Shown: positions 8,988 through 19,048, counted from the stretch's first letter. The stretch is DNA of 45,409 bases from Chara braunii (GCA_003427395.1 BFEA01000011.1:2120339-2165747), one strand, 5' to 3'. Notes: generated by a model from the sequence alone, not told the origin. Translations and numbers: made by a program.

Positions 8988-10445
8988 ACGCAAGCAAAAC
9001 TGTCTTCCTCCCAACCCTCACCCTGATGCAACCCTTTGTTACAAACTGCTTTCAGACAAGCAAAGAAACTGAAACTGCCATTACACATACGTTCCTTTAC
9101 TTAGTCTGATTTGTGTCCTGAAAGTCAAACTAAAAGTCAAAGTAGGGCTGCATACAATACACTCAGCCAATATATAGGGAGATGTATAGATAAGGGTTAT
9201 AACTGGGTTTATAAGAGAAAGCAATGGTTACCTCTTGGTTCCCTGCCTCCAGAACTCCTCCCGAGTTCCGGCAGAGTTTCTGCAATCGGTGGGTTGACTC
9301 CCCACAGATTTTTGATGCGGACCTACTGGATGCAATCCCGCCTGCCGCCTTCCTTTCAGAACCAATAGACTAGACGTAGAGTAAGAAGGGCAGAAGAAGA
9401 AGATTAAGACTCTAAGATACAAGGAGGATGCTCTCAGACTCGCATGAGAGGGCCTGGATATCTCTGATCGCCTGAGGGCCCCGCAATGGTGGCCAAAACA
9501 GCAACAACTTGGTCAAACTTGAGTCAATCAGTTGAAGCCAACTCTCAGGCGACCCCCCCTTTTTTCCAATCCGCCTTACTTCTTCCACACTACTGGGACA
9601 ATCTCCCTTACAGTCCAGTCACTTCCTTCACACCTCACTTTCCTCTCCCATGACGAGGCCGTAGTCATATGGTCCCCAAATAGTCATACTTATATCAGCG
9701 CAACAGTGAACAGTAAGGTTAGCAGCTGCTGTGGTAATCAACGCAGCCGGAGCGGGCAACAAAATGCCCAGCATGGACCATTAGAGGATGCTGTAGCTGC
9801 CAGGGCGCACAATGACGCGCAGCACCTCAGGCTCGCCACATCAGCAACAAGATGCAACATAGGACGCGCACCCCACAACAACATCAGTTATGGGTGAGCT
9901 CACAAACTCCCGGCTTACTTCCGACTGGCTCCTTCAACAACTCGAAGCCTCGCGGCCGCCCACTGACCCAGTACCTTACAACAACCCTCTCCCCTGCGTA
10001 ACAACCACTGCAGTGCGACACAGCTCCAGTAGTAGAGCCTCAATAAAAAAGAAGTAGCGGCAGCAGGTAGCACGATAACTCTCCGATTCGGTTGTCCTGG
10101 CTCTCAACAGCAAGGAGCACAACGACCCCTCGTTCCGAGAGGTGAGTCCTCCTTCCCTCAATCTCCTTGTCTCTCCTCCCTTTTTCCTCCTGCCTTCGCC
10201 AACCCCGTGTCCGAGCTCCACGGCTACGGCCGCTACCTCTTTCTTCGTTGATCTGCATGACCGGTCTTGTATCACTCAACTCTCTCTCTCTCTCTTCGTG
10301 GCCGTCTTCCTTGCAGGTACGCGTCACTTCTCTGCAGCGCAACTACGGCGGGCTTCCTTCATGACAGCGCTCCTCAACTGTGGCGCCCTACAACGCGCGT
10401 CTCTCTCCATTGCAACTACGACGGCGTATGGGATAGCGGGTACCA
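8988..10445. other. No gene recognised
   Basis: Mixed-composition sequence. The short reading frames on both strands have no recognisable motif and no consistent codon bias. A short CT run lies at about 10280-10295. Nothing else stands out except a primer-binding-site-like word at the right end. Confidence 0.5.
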
Positions 10446-10457
10446 ACTCTGATACCA
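10446..10457 (-). other. Primer-binding-site-like word (initiator tRNA-Met type)
   Basis: On the minus strand this reads TGGTATCAGAGT, matching 11 bases of the plant LTR-element primer-binding site complementary to initiator tRNA-Met. If real, a minus-strand element would have its 5' LTR to the right of 10458 and its gag to the left. I find neither a clear LTR end nor gag coding there, so it may be a remnant or a chance match. Confidence 0.35.
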
Positions 10458-11106
10458 ATACAATTACACTCATTTTCACTCACACTTCACATGTATGTAA
10501 ACAGATCGCGCAGCAACTGGCGTCAAGCGCCCACTCAGAACTCAGACAATAGTAACAAAGAGCGCAGCCCTGGTACAGGTTCACTGCAAATGGCTACTGC
10601 AACACATTGTTTACACAACTCTCTGTTCACCACTTGCTTAACACTGTTGTTCGCCCACAAGATTCCCCTTGGATATCCCATACGCAGCACACTGCACACT
10701 CACGCGCGTCCGCACACACCTAGGGCTATGGTCGCCGTAGCAGCCCACTATTACCACGCTAGCACGCTATCTCCTTCCCAACCCGCTTTGGCTACGGCCA
10801 GCTGCAGAGCTCCTCATACAATTGCTCGGGCGGTGCTTCCGCATGGCTCATGAAGGAATGGATGCATGGCTGGGTGCCGCCTCTTAATTTATACTTATGT
10901 GGCTCGCTGGTCAGGCCCCCTTCTTCCCTCGTCGGAGGTGCCCACAATCCTATGCGGCTATATTGCACACCCGGTTATGGCCAGGGCCGAAAACTCGGTC
11001 GCGGCCGCGGCCGTCGGCCAAATCGGCCGAGTTCGGCCACGGCCGACCAGCCAAGTTTGGTGCAGCTTTTTTTTCCCCATATTTTAACGCAAAAAAAAAA
11101 AAAGAG

Positions 11107-11137
11107 GCGTGTAGGGTTTTTTTAACCCTACACGCCC
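11107..11137. other. Perfect hairpin inside the inverted repeat
   Basis: GGCGTGTAGGGTT and AACCCTACACGCC are perfectly complementary around a short T-rich loop and are preceded by an A-run. As RNA it would form a very stable 13-pair stem. It is followed by no T-run of terminator type, and I have no other function for it. Confidence 0.8.
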
Positions 11138-11269
11138 ATATTTCTTTTGGGGGCATTGTTGTTTATTATTGCGTGAAAAAAAATAAAAACAAAAAGAGAA
11201 AATGAAAAAAAAAAAAAAACGTTTCGAAACCCCGTGCAAGTGTGTGTGTGTGTGCGTGTGTGTGTGGGT

Positions 11270-11544
11270 NNNNNNNNNNNNNNNNNNNNNNNNNNNNNNN
11301 NNNNNNNNNNNNNNNNNNNNNNNNNNNNNNNNNNNNNNNNNNNNNNNNNNNNNNNNNNNNNNNNNNNNNNNNNNNNNNNNNNNNNNNNNNNNNNNNNNNN
11401 NNNNNNNNNNNNNNNNNNNNNNNNNNNNNNNNNNNNNNNNNNNNNNNNNNNNNNNNNNNNNNNNNNNNNNNNNNNNNNNNNNNNNNNNNNNNNNNNNNNN
11501 NNNNNNNNNNNNNNNNNNNNNNNNNNNNNNNNNNNNNNNNNNNN
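11270..11544. other. Assembly gap (275 N)
   Basis: Run of N following a (GT)n microsatellite and preceding a G-run. Reading frames that cross it are artefacts. Confidence 0.99.
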
Positions 11545-11905
11545 GGGGGGGGCGACCCCTCCCCCACCAATCAATCAATTAGTCAATCAATCAAAAATAC
11601 CAAAAAAAAAACTGAAAAAAATCGTTTTTTTTTTTCGGCCCCAAAATTATCCGCCCCCCCTAAAAAAATCCCCAGATTCTGCCCCCCCCGTTTTTTAAGT
11701 TTTTATGTTTTTTTTTTCGAGGGGGTAGGGGAGCCCCCCCCGACTCGAAACCGACTCCCCGCTCCCAAACCCCCCTCCCCGATCGGCCACAACCGTGGCC
11801 GAAAGTTCTCGGTCGGACCGGTCGTGGCCGGGGGGGTCCCATCCACGGCCGGTGGCCGCGGCTACGACCGAACTCGGCCGCGGCTAGAGGGGAATATAGC
11901 CATGC

Positions 11906-12720
11906 GGTGCTTGCTTCACCGGACTGACTGGGAATGGGACTGCTGACTACACAGGGATGTACCGCCGACTCACTGTAATCGCACCGCTAGCCTATCTCGT
12001 TAGGACGAGCAACACACCACCCCCAGGTAAGTCTCCAACATTGCATCTGTCCCTCCCCCGCTACTTTTATCAACAGGCGTCATGAAGTTTTGGATGCATC
12101 TTCTGCTAAAACCAGGGTAGGTTCATTGTCGTTTCCTCAGCCCCCTCACCCCGGCGCAGCTCCTACCTCTAATATCTCAAAATCTAGCCACTAACCTCTA
12201 AAACTAACCTCGCGATCTACCTCGCAGCATCCAAAAACCCCCGTTTAGCATTTGGAATCAAGAAAATCATAAAAGAAATGACTGTACTATTGCAATTTCA
12301 GTCTCTATTTTCTCCATCTTTGCGCACTAACTTTTCTACTAATCTTTCTTCTTACTAGTTTTTTTCCGAATCATAATCAGAATCGCCCTGGTCGAAAACC
12401 CTTCTATAGTAATTTTCCCCGCTCGTTTCCATCAAGGAACGAGCGGGACACGCGTTCTTACTTCCTGCCATGCCCACTTCTCGCTACTTCTTTCTCTGCC
12501 TTTGCTCCCGGAGGCACCCAGCGCCCACCCCCATCCAGGTTCATCCATCATTCTACCACTAACCTTTTCAGTACTCCGCTGCCTGTTTTCCACTTTGTGC
12601 GACCTCTTCCGGCTGGCACAACATTGATATCAGCAAGCCCCGCAACGACCGATAAGCAGGTCCGACCGTTCAGCCACCTTGAGGTGACGTGCTCAGTCCT
12701 GGCGATCTCCGACATGGCAG
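11906..12720. other. No gene recognised
   Basis: About 800 bp without coding potential. The stretch around 12005-12035 (GAGCAACACACC ... CAGGTAAGTCTCCAA) resembles 22881-22915, so it carries a short dispersed repeat. The right end passes into the broken integrase of element B. Confidence 0.45.
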
Positions 12721-13200
12721 TTAGTCTAGCGTACTTAGTGAACCTATCAACTATCATGAAGATATGCCTCTTGCCACTCTAGTTGGTCATGAGGGTATCC
12801 ATGAAGTCAATGGAAACACTATGTCTCGGACCAGCAGGAATGGGTAGGGGCTTTGGTAACCCAAGCGGAGCTTGAGTCCGCAACTTGTCCCGCTGATAGA
12901 CTTGACAAGTCTGCACATACTTCTTTGCATCGTCAAGCATGTTAGGCAACCAAAATCATTGTACCAAGTTAGCACTAGTCTTCTTGTAGCCGAAATGTCT
13001 CGTTGCATCGTGACACTTGCTAAAAATAAACTACGCAAAATCTCTATAGATGGAACGACTAATCTCTTAAACCCTGCCTTCTCAAGAAAGAGTAACCCAT
13101 CCACCACCACAAACTCCTCAGATGTGGTCTTGTCTTTGGCTCCAAGTTTGCGGATGATGTCCATCGTGACGGGGATCTTCCTTATAGGCTCCACCAACAA
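12720..13200 (-). pseudogene. Integrase N-terminal part of element B
   Basis: The 12787-13200 stretch carries the region before the catalytic core. In another frame at about 12790-12840 the first catalytic Asp appears in SVSIDFMDTLMTN, followed by a TAG. A third frame at about 12720-12757 gives MIVDRFTKYARLTAM, the family motif after that Asp. After it the similarity stops, so the rest of the core is missing. Integrase would insert the cDNA into the genome; this copy is frameshifted and truncated. Confidence 0.75.
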
Positions 13201-13323
13201 TCGAGTTACATTACCAGATAAGCTAAATTCAGTAATTAGCGCACCCTACTAATCTGCCCTACATGACGGCGCATCAACAATCTTGTTATTCTCTCCCTTC
13301 ACATAGTCCAGGTTGAAGTCATA

Positions 13324-13674
13324 CTAGTCTATGACCTCAATCCATCGTTTGAGTGCATCAAAGAGAACATGTTGTGTCTTGATCCACTTGAGGGTCTGAT
13401 GGTCTGTTCTTAGATAGAAGAACTTTCCCAGCAGATAGTGTCTCCAGTGGACAAGTGCCTTATAGAGGGCGTAAAGTTCTCTTTCATAGGTGGACTTTGC
13501 TAACTTCTTAGAAGGCATCTTTTTGCTCATGTACTCTACAGACCCTAACTTCTTCCCTTTCTCTTGAGCCAGCACTGCGCCAATGCCATATTGGCTTGCG
13601 TTAGTGGTCACAACAAAAGACCTTTCAGGATCGGGGACCATGAAAACCTTATGATGCGTGAGAGCATGCTTCAA
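13324..13674 (-). pseudogene. RNase H domain of element B
   Basis: Family motifs in order: ALTHHKVFMVPDPERSFVVT, TNASQYGIGAVLAQE, STYERELYALYKALVHWRHY, LRTDHQTLKWI. The first motif is usually TDASQYGIG with a catalytic Asp; here it is Asn (N), a G-to-A change. The frame runs into a TAG at 13321-13323. The domain is otherwise well preserved over about 115 residues. Confidence 0.8.
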
Positions 13675-13998
13675 TCGCTTGATAGGAACTTCACACTCGT
13701 TGGTTCATTCCCATGGTGTATCAAGGCGAGTTAGATCAGTCGAAAGGCTGACCATTGTACTATACTTCTTAACAAACTTGCGGTAGAAGCCGATCATTCC
13801 TAAGAATGATCTGACCTTGGTCACAGACCGAGGTCGTGGCTAGTCACGAATGCTAGCCATCTTGGCATCTTCGGGCCTAATTTCATCCGCGGATATCTCA
13901 TGACCCAAGTACAAGATTTTAGTGCGACCAAACTCGCATTTTTCAGAATTAATCGTATACATATATTGTCGTAGGAGTGAAAGGACTGTCTCTAAGTG

Positions 13999-14712
13999 TC
14001 AGGCATGCTCCTGGACTGTTCTACTAAAGATAAGAATATCGTCGAGGTACACGACAATAAACTTATCCAAGTAGTCATGGAGTATCCTATTCATGGCGTG
14101 CTGGAATGTACCCAACGCATTGCAAAGGCCAAAGGGCATCACCACAAACTCGTATAAAATGTACCTGGTCTGAAATGCAGTTTTGTGTTGGCCCTCGAGT
14201 CTAATAGCAATTTGATGGTAGTCGGACTTCAAATCTATCTTAGTGAAGTACTTACACCGCTGCACCCTATCCAACAGATCATCGATGCGCATAAGAGGCT
14301 CTGCTTTCTTCACAGTGATGACATTGAGGCCTATATAATTAATGCACATCCTCAATGTCTTTCCCTTCTTCGGGACAAATGAAACTGGTGAGCCGAAGGG
14401 AGAGGTACTAGGTCATATCCAACCCTTCTCTATGAGCTTTTTCAGTTGCCGACGAAGCTCGTCAAACTCGGTCGGAGCCATCCAATAGATTCTCCCTTTG
14501 GGTATCTTGCTCTCGGGGATGATCTCTATGACATGGACAACCTCCCTGTCTACAACTCCTGAAGGCTCTTCAAACAGATCTGGGTATTTCGCAACAACAC
14601 TTTCTATCTCTAGGAGTGTTTTCACGGCCTCCCCTTTCTTAGAGACAAAGACTAAGTGCATACCCTCCTCTTGGTTTTGTTTACAATAGTTGTAAAAGGT
14701 TGATGCACACAT
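13999..14712 (-). pseudogene. Reverse transcriptase of element B
   Basis: The N-terminal part (14413-14712) has the family sequence PKGRIYWMAPTEFDEL ... LIEKGWI, and the core (13999-14355) has YLDD at residues 103-106 (14038-14049). Two normally invariant positions look mutated: INYIGLN where the family has D, and DLKSDYHQ where the family has G (residue 45). Both fit G-to-A changes. The two parts are in different frames, with the joining segment at about 14356-14412 damaged. Confidence 0.85.
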
Positions 14713-15034
14713 ATATCCGTAAGTGGTTATCTGACTGCTAGCTTTGTATTTGGCAAGTTTGACTGCCCTCCCTTCCGGTAGTACGTGCTTAAGCCCTTTT
14801 CGGTCTCAGTCAAACTGGGGTTTGGCAACCTCGACATAGTACATATCCAACAATATGTCAACAGGCAAGTTGTCACTGACTAGGAACAAAATCCTATGAT
14901 TTGGTTCCCCACCTCCATAGTAGAAGGTGAAGACTACGTTCTTGATTTAGTCTTCAACCAACATGCGCTCTTTGTTGGCCAATGCTACAAGTCTATTAAG
15001 GTTGCACCCGGTCCCCTAGGTGCAGTCTCTCAAC

Positions 15035-15469
15035 TCAGTCGTGACTTATGAAGTTCCGCGTGGAGCTGATGTCTATGAAGGCACCACACTTGCGACCACC
15101 TACACTAACTTCCACTAAGAAATGCTCCCCTTTAGGATCTCTACTAAGTGTCACCCAAGACTCGCGAGGGTCCCTTGTCAACCATTCACTTTGCAAGTCT
15201 TCTAAGGCCTCAGACACATCCAACGAACATAGTATCGTTGGTTTAGGATGAGTCTGCGGGGTGACTAGAGAGTCAATAGCTTCGGCCAACTCTTGAAGTG
15301 GGGAGGGTATGTCGTCCACTTCATCAAGAGTAGATGCAGCTATAACTTCTACTGGCCCTATGTGTTTCCCGAACTGGAACTCGCAGAGGTTCCACTTTGG
15401 GAGAATGATCCTCCAAAGCAACCTAAGGCTTTGGGACCGATCTTTTGCGTAACTTTCGCATTTTACCAT
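15035..15469 (-). pseudogene. Retropepsin-like protease of element B
   Basis: This is a 144-codon stretch whose C-terminal part has FIDISSTRNFIS, aligning with the D-S-G-x-T-R active-site signature. The Asp (codon 15071-15073) is present, but the Gly that follows two residues later is Ser, which would inactivate the enzyme. The upstream part is a charged linker to the zinc knuckle. Confidence 0.7.
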
Positions 15470-15474
15470 CTAAA

Positions 15475-15516
15475 CTGCCGGTGACCGTACTCATCGCAGT
15501 TGACACAAGCACCTCG
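15475..15516 (-). pseudogene. Zinc knuckle of element B gag, last Cys lost
   Basis: The minus strand encodes CVNCDEYGHRQFRW, a C-x2-C-x4-H-x4-C knuckle whose final Cys is now Trp. It lies between the gag stretch and the protease stretch, as expected for Gypsy elements. Stops flank it in frame. Confidence 0.65.
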
Positions 15517-15526
15517 CAAATATCAG

Positions 15527-16560
15527 TTATGCCACACATCTTGATCCAGCCCGCACCCCAGCCAGAGTCTTCTTGGGGTTCTGGGTCTGCCCTTGACTCT
15601 TTGGTTGACCGCCTTTACCACAGCCACCTGCCTTAACTTTTACCAAGGAATCGAGGCTACTACCCTCAACTAGCTCCTTGCCGTCCAACTTTGTACCGTC
15701 CACAAGATCAGATCCATCATCGATCTCGGTTTGATTCCCATCGGAATCAACCATCATCAATCGGCTACCCTTTTTCTTCCACTTTTGTGGACTCTTCTTT
15801 CTTCCATCAGTAGAGGGTTGTTGAGAACCTCTTAGCGTGACCTCTAAGTTTAAGGCCTTCCTACTGAAGGTCTCAAATGTATGATACTCGAGGCGAGCCC
15901 CACTGGCTAGCAAGTTTTTGACGTTTGTGGCAAGACATCTCAAGAACATGGTCATTAAGACTTGCGGATCGTAGCACACTCTAGGGACCACAATGAGACG
16001 TTTTACGACAGAGGTAAGTTCGCGCACGTTTTTGTACTTCTTCGTATCAAGTCGGGTCAACCCATCAGTGGCTTGTTGGGCTTGCTGTGGGTTGTGTTAT
16101 CTTGCTTCTACCAACTCCATAAAACTCTTTAAAGTATGGGTCTTCGCCCAATCACTCATGCTTCTGTTGAATCTCTTCGAAGCCACTAATCCATCTAACC
16201 ATCGCACTGTCGAACCCTCCAGATAGAATGTGGCAGTGATCACCGCTCCCTCTACTAGCGTCCTCGTTGCTTTGACCCACACTAGAACCGTTCTCTACAA
16301 AGTGTCAAAAGCCTCATTTTTCTTATCACCTGAGAAGGTTGAGGGTGACTTCAGTGGAGTCTTGGGGTACCAAGGATTTTGTCCTACTGGTGGGACCGAC
16401 TGTTGTGTAGCAGCAACCGCTGTTCCAAAAGATGAAGAAGCAACAGTCTGTGTCGTTGTCGCTGAGGAACAGTTTTAGAGCATTTGGTGGAACCGGTGAA
16501 CATTCAGGTTGAATGGGACAGAAGACTTGAAGTACCTAACTAAGTGAATCAACAGACGGG
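15527..16560 (-). pseudogene. Gag of element B
   Basis: The open pieces are 15527-16060 and 16097-16282, and the frame can be followed to about 16470-16560. The segment WVKATRTLVEGAVITATFYL followed by GSTVRWLDGL and MSDWAKTHTLKSFMELVEAR resembles Retrotrans_gag capsid segments. The downstream part is Lys/Ser/Gly-rich before the zinc knuckle. An in-frame TAG at 16295-16297 sits at ...AFDTL-stop-RTV, where a Trp is plausible. This is capsid-type protein, not enzymatic. Confidence 0.7.
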
Positions 16561-16642
16561 AAGGAACCTAAATGGTGTAGTCAAATAGTTGAAAAACCAG
16601 AACACAAGACATTGAGGCTGTTGGTTAGTCGTATTATCTCAT

Positions 16643-16713
16643 TGGAATATAACCAAGTGGAAAGACATCGGTTTTTTATATTGACATGCAAAGGTTCGAA
16701 TCCTTTTACTCCA
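16643..16713 (+). pseudogene. trnQ: Mitochondrial trnQ(UUG)-derived tRNA pseudogene
   Basis: This is 71 bases with a full cloverleaf outline: acceptor TGGAATA/TACTCCA (6 of 7 pairs), anticodon stem TCGGT/ATTGA (with wobbles), T-arm AAAGG-TTCGAAT-CCTTT perfect. The anticodon loop is TTTTTAT, formally UUU. Compared with plant mitochondrial trnQ as I remember it, differences are almost all G-to-A or C-to-T, including loss of D-stem pairs and the anticodon change from UUG. It is therefore a decayed copy, not a working Lys tRNA. Confidence 0.75.
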
Positions 16714-16845
16714 ACGATTAATTCCAATTCAGTTTTTGTTTTGAAAGATGACGTATTAAATTTCGAAAACGTCTAAAAGAAGCCAAAACAAAACCTATCT
16801 AAATATAAAAAATGAAAGGCAATTCCTATCAAAGCATAGATATCT

Positions 16846-17319
16846 GTGAAAAAGTTTGTATGTATAGCCACTTTAGTAATACTGGTTTGTGGATTCGAAA
16901 ATGTAGGATTTCAAACTCATGGACTTCATTTTTTGAGTTTTTTTATTACCTCAAGGCGTACCTTTGCCACTACCACCTTTTTTTTAGTACTTCCTGCTCT
17001 ATTTTTTTATTCTTTTCGCGCACTAAGTCTAGGAATACGTTTATTTGTCAATATGACGGCTGCTCGTAGTTCAGTGAAGATTTTGAGTGAACTTCTCCAA
17101 GGTCTTGCCAATTATTATCACATATCAGACTCGAAGCGCCAATGCATAGCTAGATTGTCATATATATTTCGTCATTCTTTTGCTATGGTATATGCTGCCA
17201 CATTCAAGTTTCGCTCACGGGCTAAGGTCTTTGCTATAGCAGGCAAAGACCTAAATAAACCACGCAATGACCGTGAAAACCAAACCAAGTTTGATTTTCA
17301 TGGACATACTTATGCTTAA
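16846..17319 (+). pseudogene. Chimeric ORF: atp6 C-terminal part fused to group II intron maturase domain X
   Basis: The stretch is open for 157 codons. Residues 1-85 match mitochondrial ATP synthase subunit a near its C-terminal end: GFQTHGLHFLSFF, then SFRALSLGIRLFVNM and SSVKILS. From about residue 88 it matches the maturase X domain: LANYYHISDS, LSYIFRHSFAMVYAATF and RSRAKVFAIAGKDL. Normal atp6 continues differently after SSVKILS. The junction is near 17095. There is no reason to think it is expressed; the openness may be chance or may reflect a chimeric ORF already present in the mitochondrion. Confidence 0.8.
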
Positions 17320-17431
17320 CTCTTTGTCGACCCCAGGTAGGGTGTCTACGAAAGACCCATCCACGAAGTTATTGAAATATAACACAAGTCAACTTTGGAG
17401 ACTTCCATTACTCCACATGCCGTTGTGAAAT

Positions 17432-17564
17432 CTCCGCCAACGAGGCCTGTGTTTTACATATCATTTTCTTTGTTAACATGAGAATCATACTGTTTTACAT
17501 GATCAGTATGATTCTCCTGTTACCAAAGAAAATCAAATGTCAAACGCATACCGAGTTGGCGGAG
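17432..17564. repeat. 133-bp foldback palindrome in the NUMT
   Basis: The outer arms CTCCGCCAAC/GTTGGCGGAG pair perfectly. The inner arms, about 30 bases each (from ATTTTCTTTG to ATCATACTG on the left), pair at 28 of 30 positions around an 11-base loop (TTTTACATGAT). The middle parts of the arms pair partly. It lies between the maturase and SSU rRNA fragments. It could be a mitochondrial hairpin element, a small foldback transposon or a precursor of small RNA. Confidence 0.8.
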
Positions 17565-17894
17565 TATTTTACTCATGTTAAGTCATGGACTGGTTTCTTC
17601 AGCCTTTTTTTTTTTTTGTGTAGGTGCTTTATATGATCGACATAAAACCCGACTTCTTAAATATTATGGAGTGAGAAGTCGCGAAGGGTCCTGCTATATC
17701 CAAAATAATGCACTGGGTAGAGGCCTTGGCATTAAGAAAAAAAAGACGCAATGAAAGACCAAACCCCACATCGTTGTACGAGGGAAGACGTTGTGCGATC
17801 TTGTAGCGGATCGGCCTTGCCGAACACGTCCGGGCAATTATCCCACCAGCGTCTCACGTTCACGAGTATATCAATAAAAAAGAGATGATTCCAG

Positions 17895-18065
17895 TTCAAC
17901 ATGAAGTTGAAAACGCTAGTTATCACGGATCAGCATGCCGTTGTGAACATGTACTCAGACCTTGTACACACTTTCCGTCACACCATGAATTTTTTTTTTG
18001 CGCGAAATCGTCTCTATGGTAAACCAATGACTTTGATACCTTACGCACGTCAAGTGCGTAACTCC
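17895..18065 (+). pseudogene. Mitochondrial SSU rRNA 3' region fragment
   Basis: The decoding-region landmarks are present in order: GAAGTTGAAAACGCTAGT, ATCACGGATCAGCATGCCG, then CCTTGTACACAC and CGTCACACCATG. They match the 3' part of bacterial-type SSU rRNA (helix 44 region and just upstream). Several otherwise invariant positions are changed, for instance in the GTACACACCGCCCGTC segment. A non-functional nuclear copy. Confidence 0.85.
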
Positions 18066-18086
18066 GAAACCAATCTCGAAGCGAAG
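18041..18086. repeat. Two consecutive perfect hairpins
   Basis: TTACGCAC-gtcaa-GTGCGTAA (18041-18061) is followed after 7 bases by AACCAATCT-cgaagcga-AGATTGGTT. Both stems are perfect. They sit at the downstream end of the SSU rRNA fragment and may be a mitochondrial palindromic element or a terminal processing structure. Confidence 0.7.
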
Positions 18087-18382
18087 ATTGGTTTTTCCGC
18101 AGTTGTTTTCATGTTTGTCTTTGGGTTCTCTTTAGACACGAAGTGCAACTATCTAAATTTTATAAGCACTACTATATTATTGTAATTATTATATTATAAA
18201 TATTGTATGATGATTATAAAAATCATAAAATATAACAAACATAATAAAATATAAAATAGTAATATTGCAAATGTTTTGCCAATTAACAAGCATCTACAAA
18301 TGAGTCTTTCCATATAGAAACTAATTGTTCTGATAGATTAGATAAGACGACCGACGTACAACACACCTTGATTGACGGGCGT

Positions 18383-18545
18383 GTTAGGTCCCGGATCACT
18401 ATGGCCAACTTTCGTTTCTGTTCGACTTGTAGGTCTCACAGTCAGACAGACTTTGACCATTACGGTTTACAGTTGCGCAAAGCGCTAGCTTGAGCCTACC
18501 CTCACGCGCATTTGTTACTCTTTAGGCAATTGTGTTAATCCCGCT
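18383..18545 (-). pseudogene. Mitochondrial LSU rRNA fragment, domain V side, antisense
   Basis: The plus strand is the reverse complement of the LSU region carrying CCGGATCACTATGGCCAACT, GGTCTCACAGTCAG and GTTACTCTTTAGG. These are recognisable against the 23S sequence near the E. coli 2200-2350 interval. No complete domain is present. Confidence 0.8.
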
Positions 18546-18767
18546 CGGAAATGAAAATTGATAGGTCAAGTAACTACACTTTAATAAATCAAGCCTGAGC
18601 CCAGAGGCACGAAGTGTTGATTAGATCCCAAGCGAAACGTTTGAACTTCCAGCCGTCTGAAATGGTTCGATTGTTCACCGATGAAAGTGGTAAACTCGTT
18701 GCCGTGTCAAACGAGTAATCTCTTACCGTAATACTTTTTTATATCCATGTGATTAACCAAAATATAC

Positions 18768-19048
18768 TGATTGAAAAACAAGTTGTTCTTATTTATACGG
18801 TTGTCAAAGGTTATTTAGATTAAATTCAGATTTCTCAAATTCTTAAATATGAACAAAAACTGTTGAAATCAATTCATCGAAGTTACTTTCCGTTGGGATC
18901 TTTGCCAAGTACCATTGGTGGTGTTATGTACATACATTCTTATACATGAGGTATGTTGTGCCTTAGTTAAGGTTTAAGAATGATTTTGTATACCATGTTT
19001 GTATGATGGCGTGATGTAATACGTGAATGCGCGTACGAAGGATATCAT
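18768..19048 (+). pseudogene. atp1-cox3 fused NUMT copy 1
   Basis: The first part encodes the ATP synthase alpha C terminus (EKQVVLIYTVVKGYLD, then a stop, then ILKYEQKLLKSI). The second part encodes the cox3 N-terminal region (GSL, TIGGVMYIHSYT, then stops, then LYTMFV-stop-WRDVM). In-frame TGA and TAA codons interrupt the cox3 part at positions where Gly or Trp is expected. It lacks about 30 bp that copy 2 has at the junction. It is more decayed than copy 2. Confidence 0.8.

Larger units (their letters stand above)
10950..11905. repeat. Large imperfect inverted repeat with CGGCC-rich arms
   Basis: The left arm (about 10950-11060) has GCGGCTATATT followed by dense GGCCGA/CGGCC words. The right arm (about 11785-11905) has the same material in reverse orientation, ending ATATAGCCATGC. 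Between them lie a perfect hairpin (11107-11137), A-runs, a GT microsatellite, a gap of 275 N and C-runs. The layout resembles a foldback or long-TIR nonautonomous transposon, but the arms are diverged and the middle is unsequenced. No reading frame here is credible. Confidence 0.5.
12720..16560 (-). mobile_element. Element B: decayed Ty3/Gypsy retrotransposon
   Basis: On the minus strand the remnants read gag (15527-about 16560), zinc knuckle (about 15475-15516), protease (15035-15469), RT (13999-14712), RNase H (13324-13674) and the start of integrase (12720-13200). No LTR or target-site duplication was found. The left end fades inside integrase, and the right end meets NUMT DNA at about 16600. 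The order and motifs match element D closely, so B and D belong to the same broad lineage. Confidence 0.85.

Noticed and set aside
5960-8990. Hammerhead ribozyme or retrozyme
   Set aside because: I looked for the CTGATGA and GAAA core in the hairpin field and did not find a proper arrangement.
10142-10552. 136-codon plus-strand frame
   Set aside because: Pro/Ser/Thr-rich from CT-rich DNA, no family, overlapping frames of similar length on both strands.
11084-11946. Long reading frames across 11270-11544
   Set aside because: They exist only because N translates as X.
16643-16713. Functional tRNA-Lys(UUU)
   Set aside because: D-stem pairs are lost and the sequence is otherwise mitochondrial trnQ; the anticodon arises from decay.
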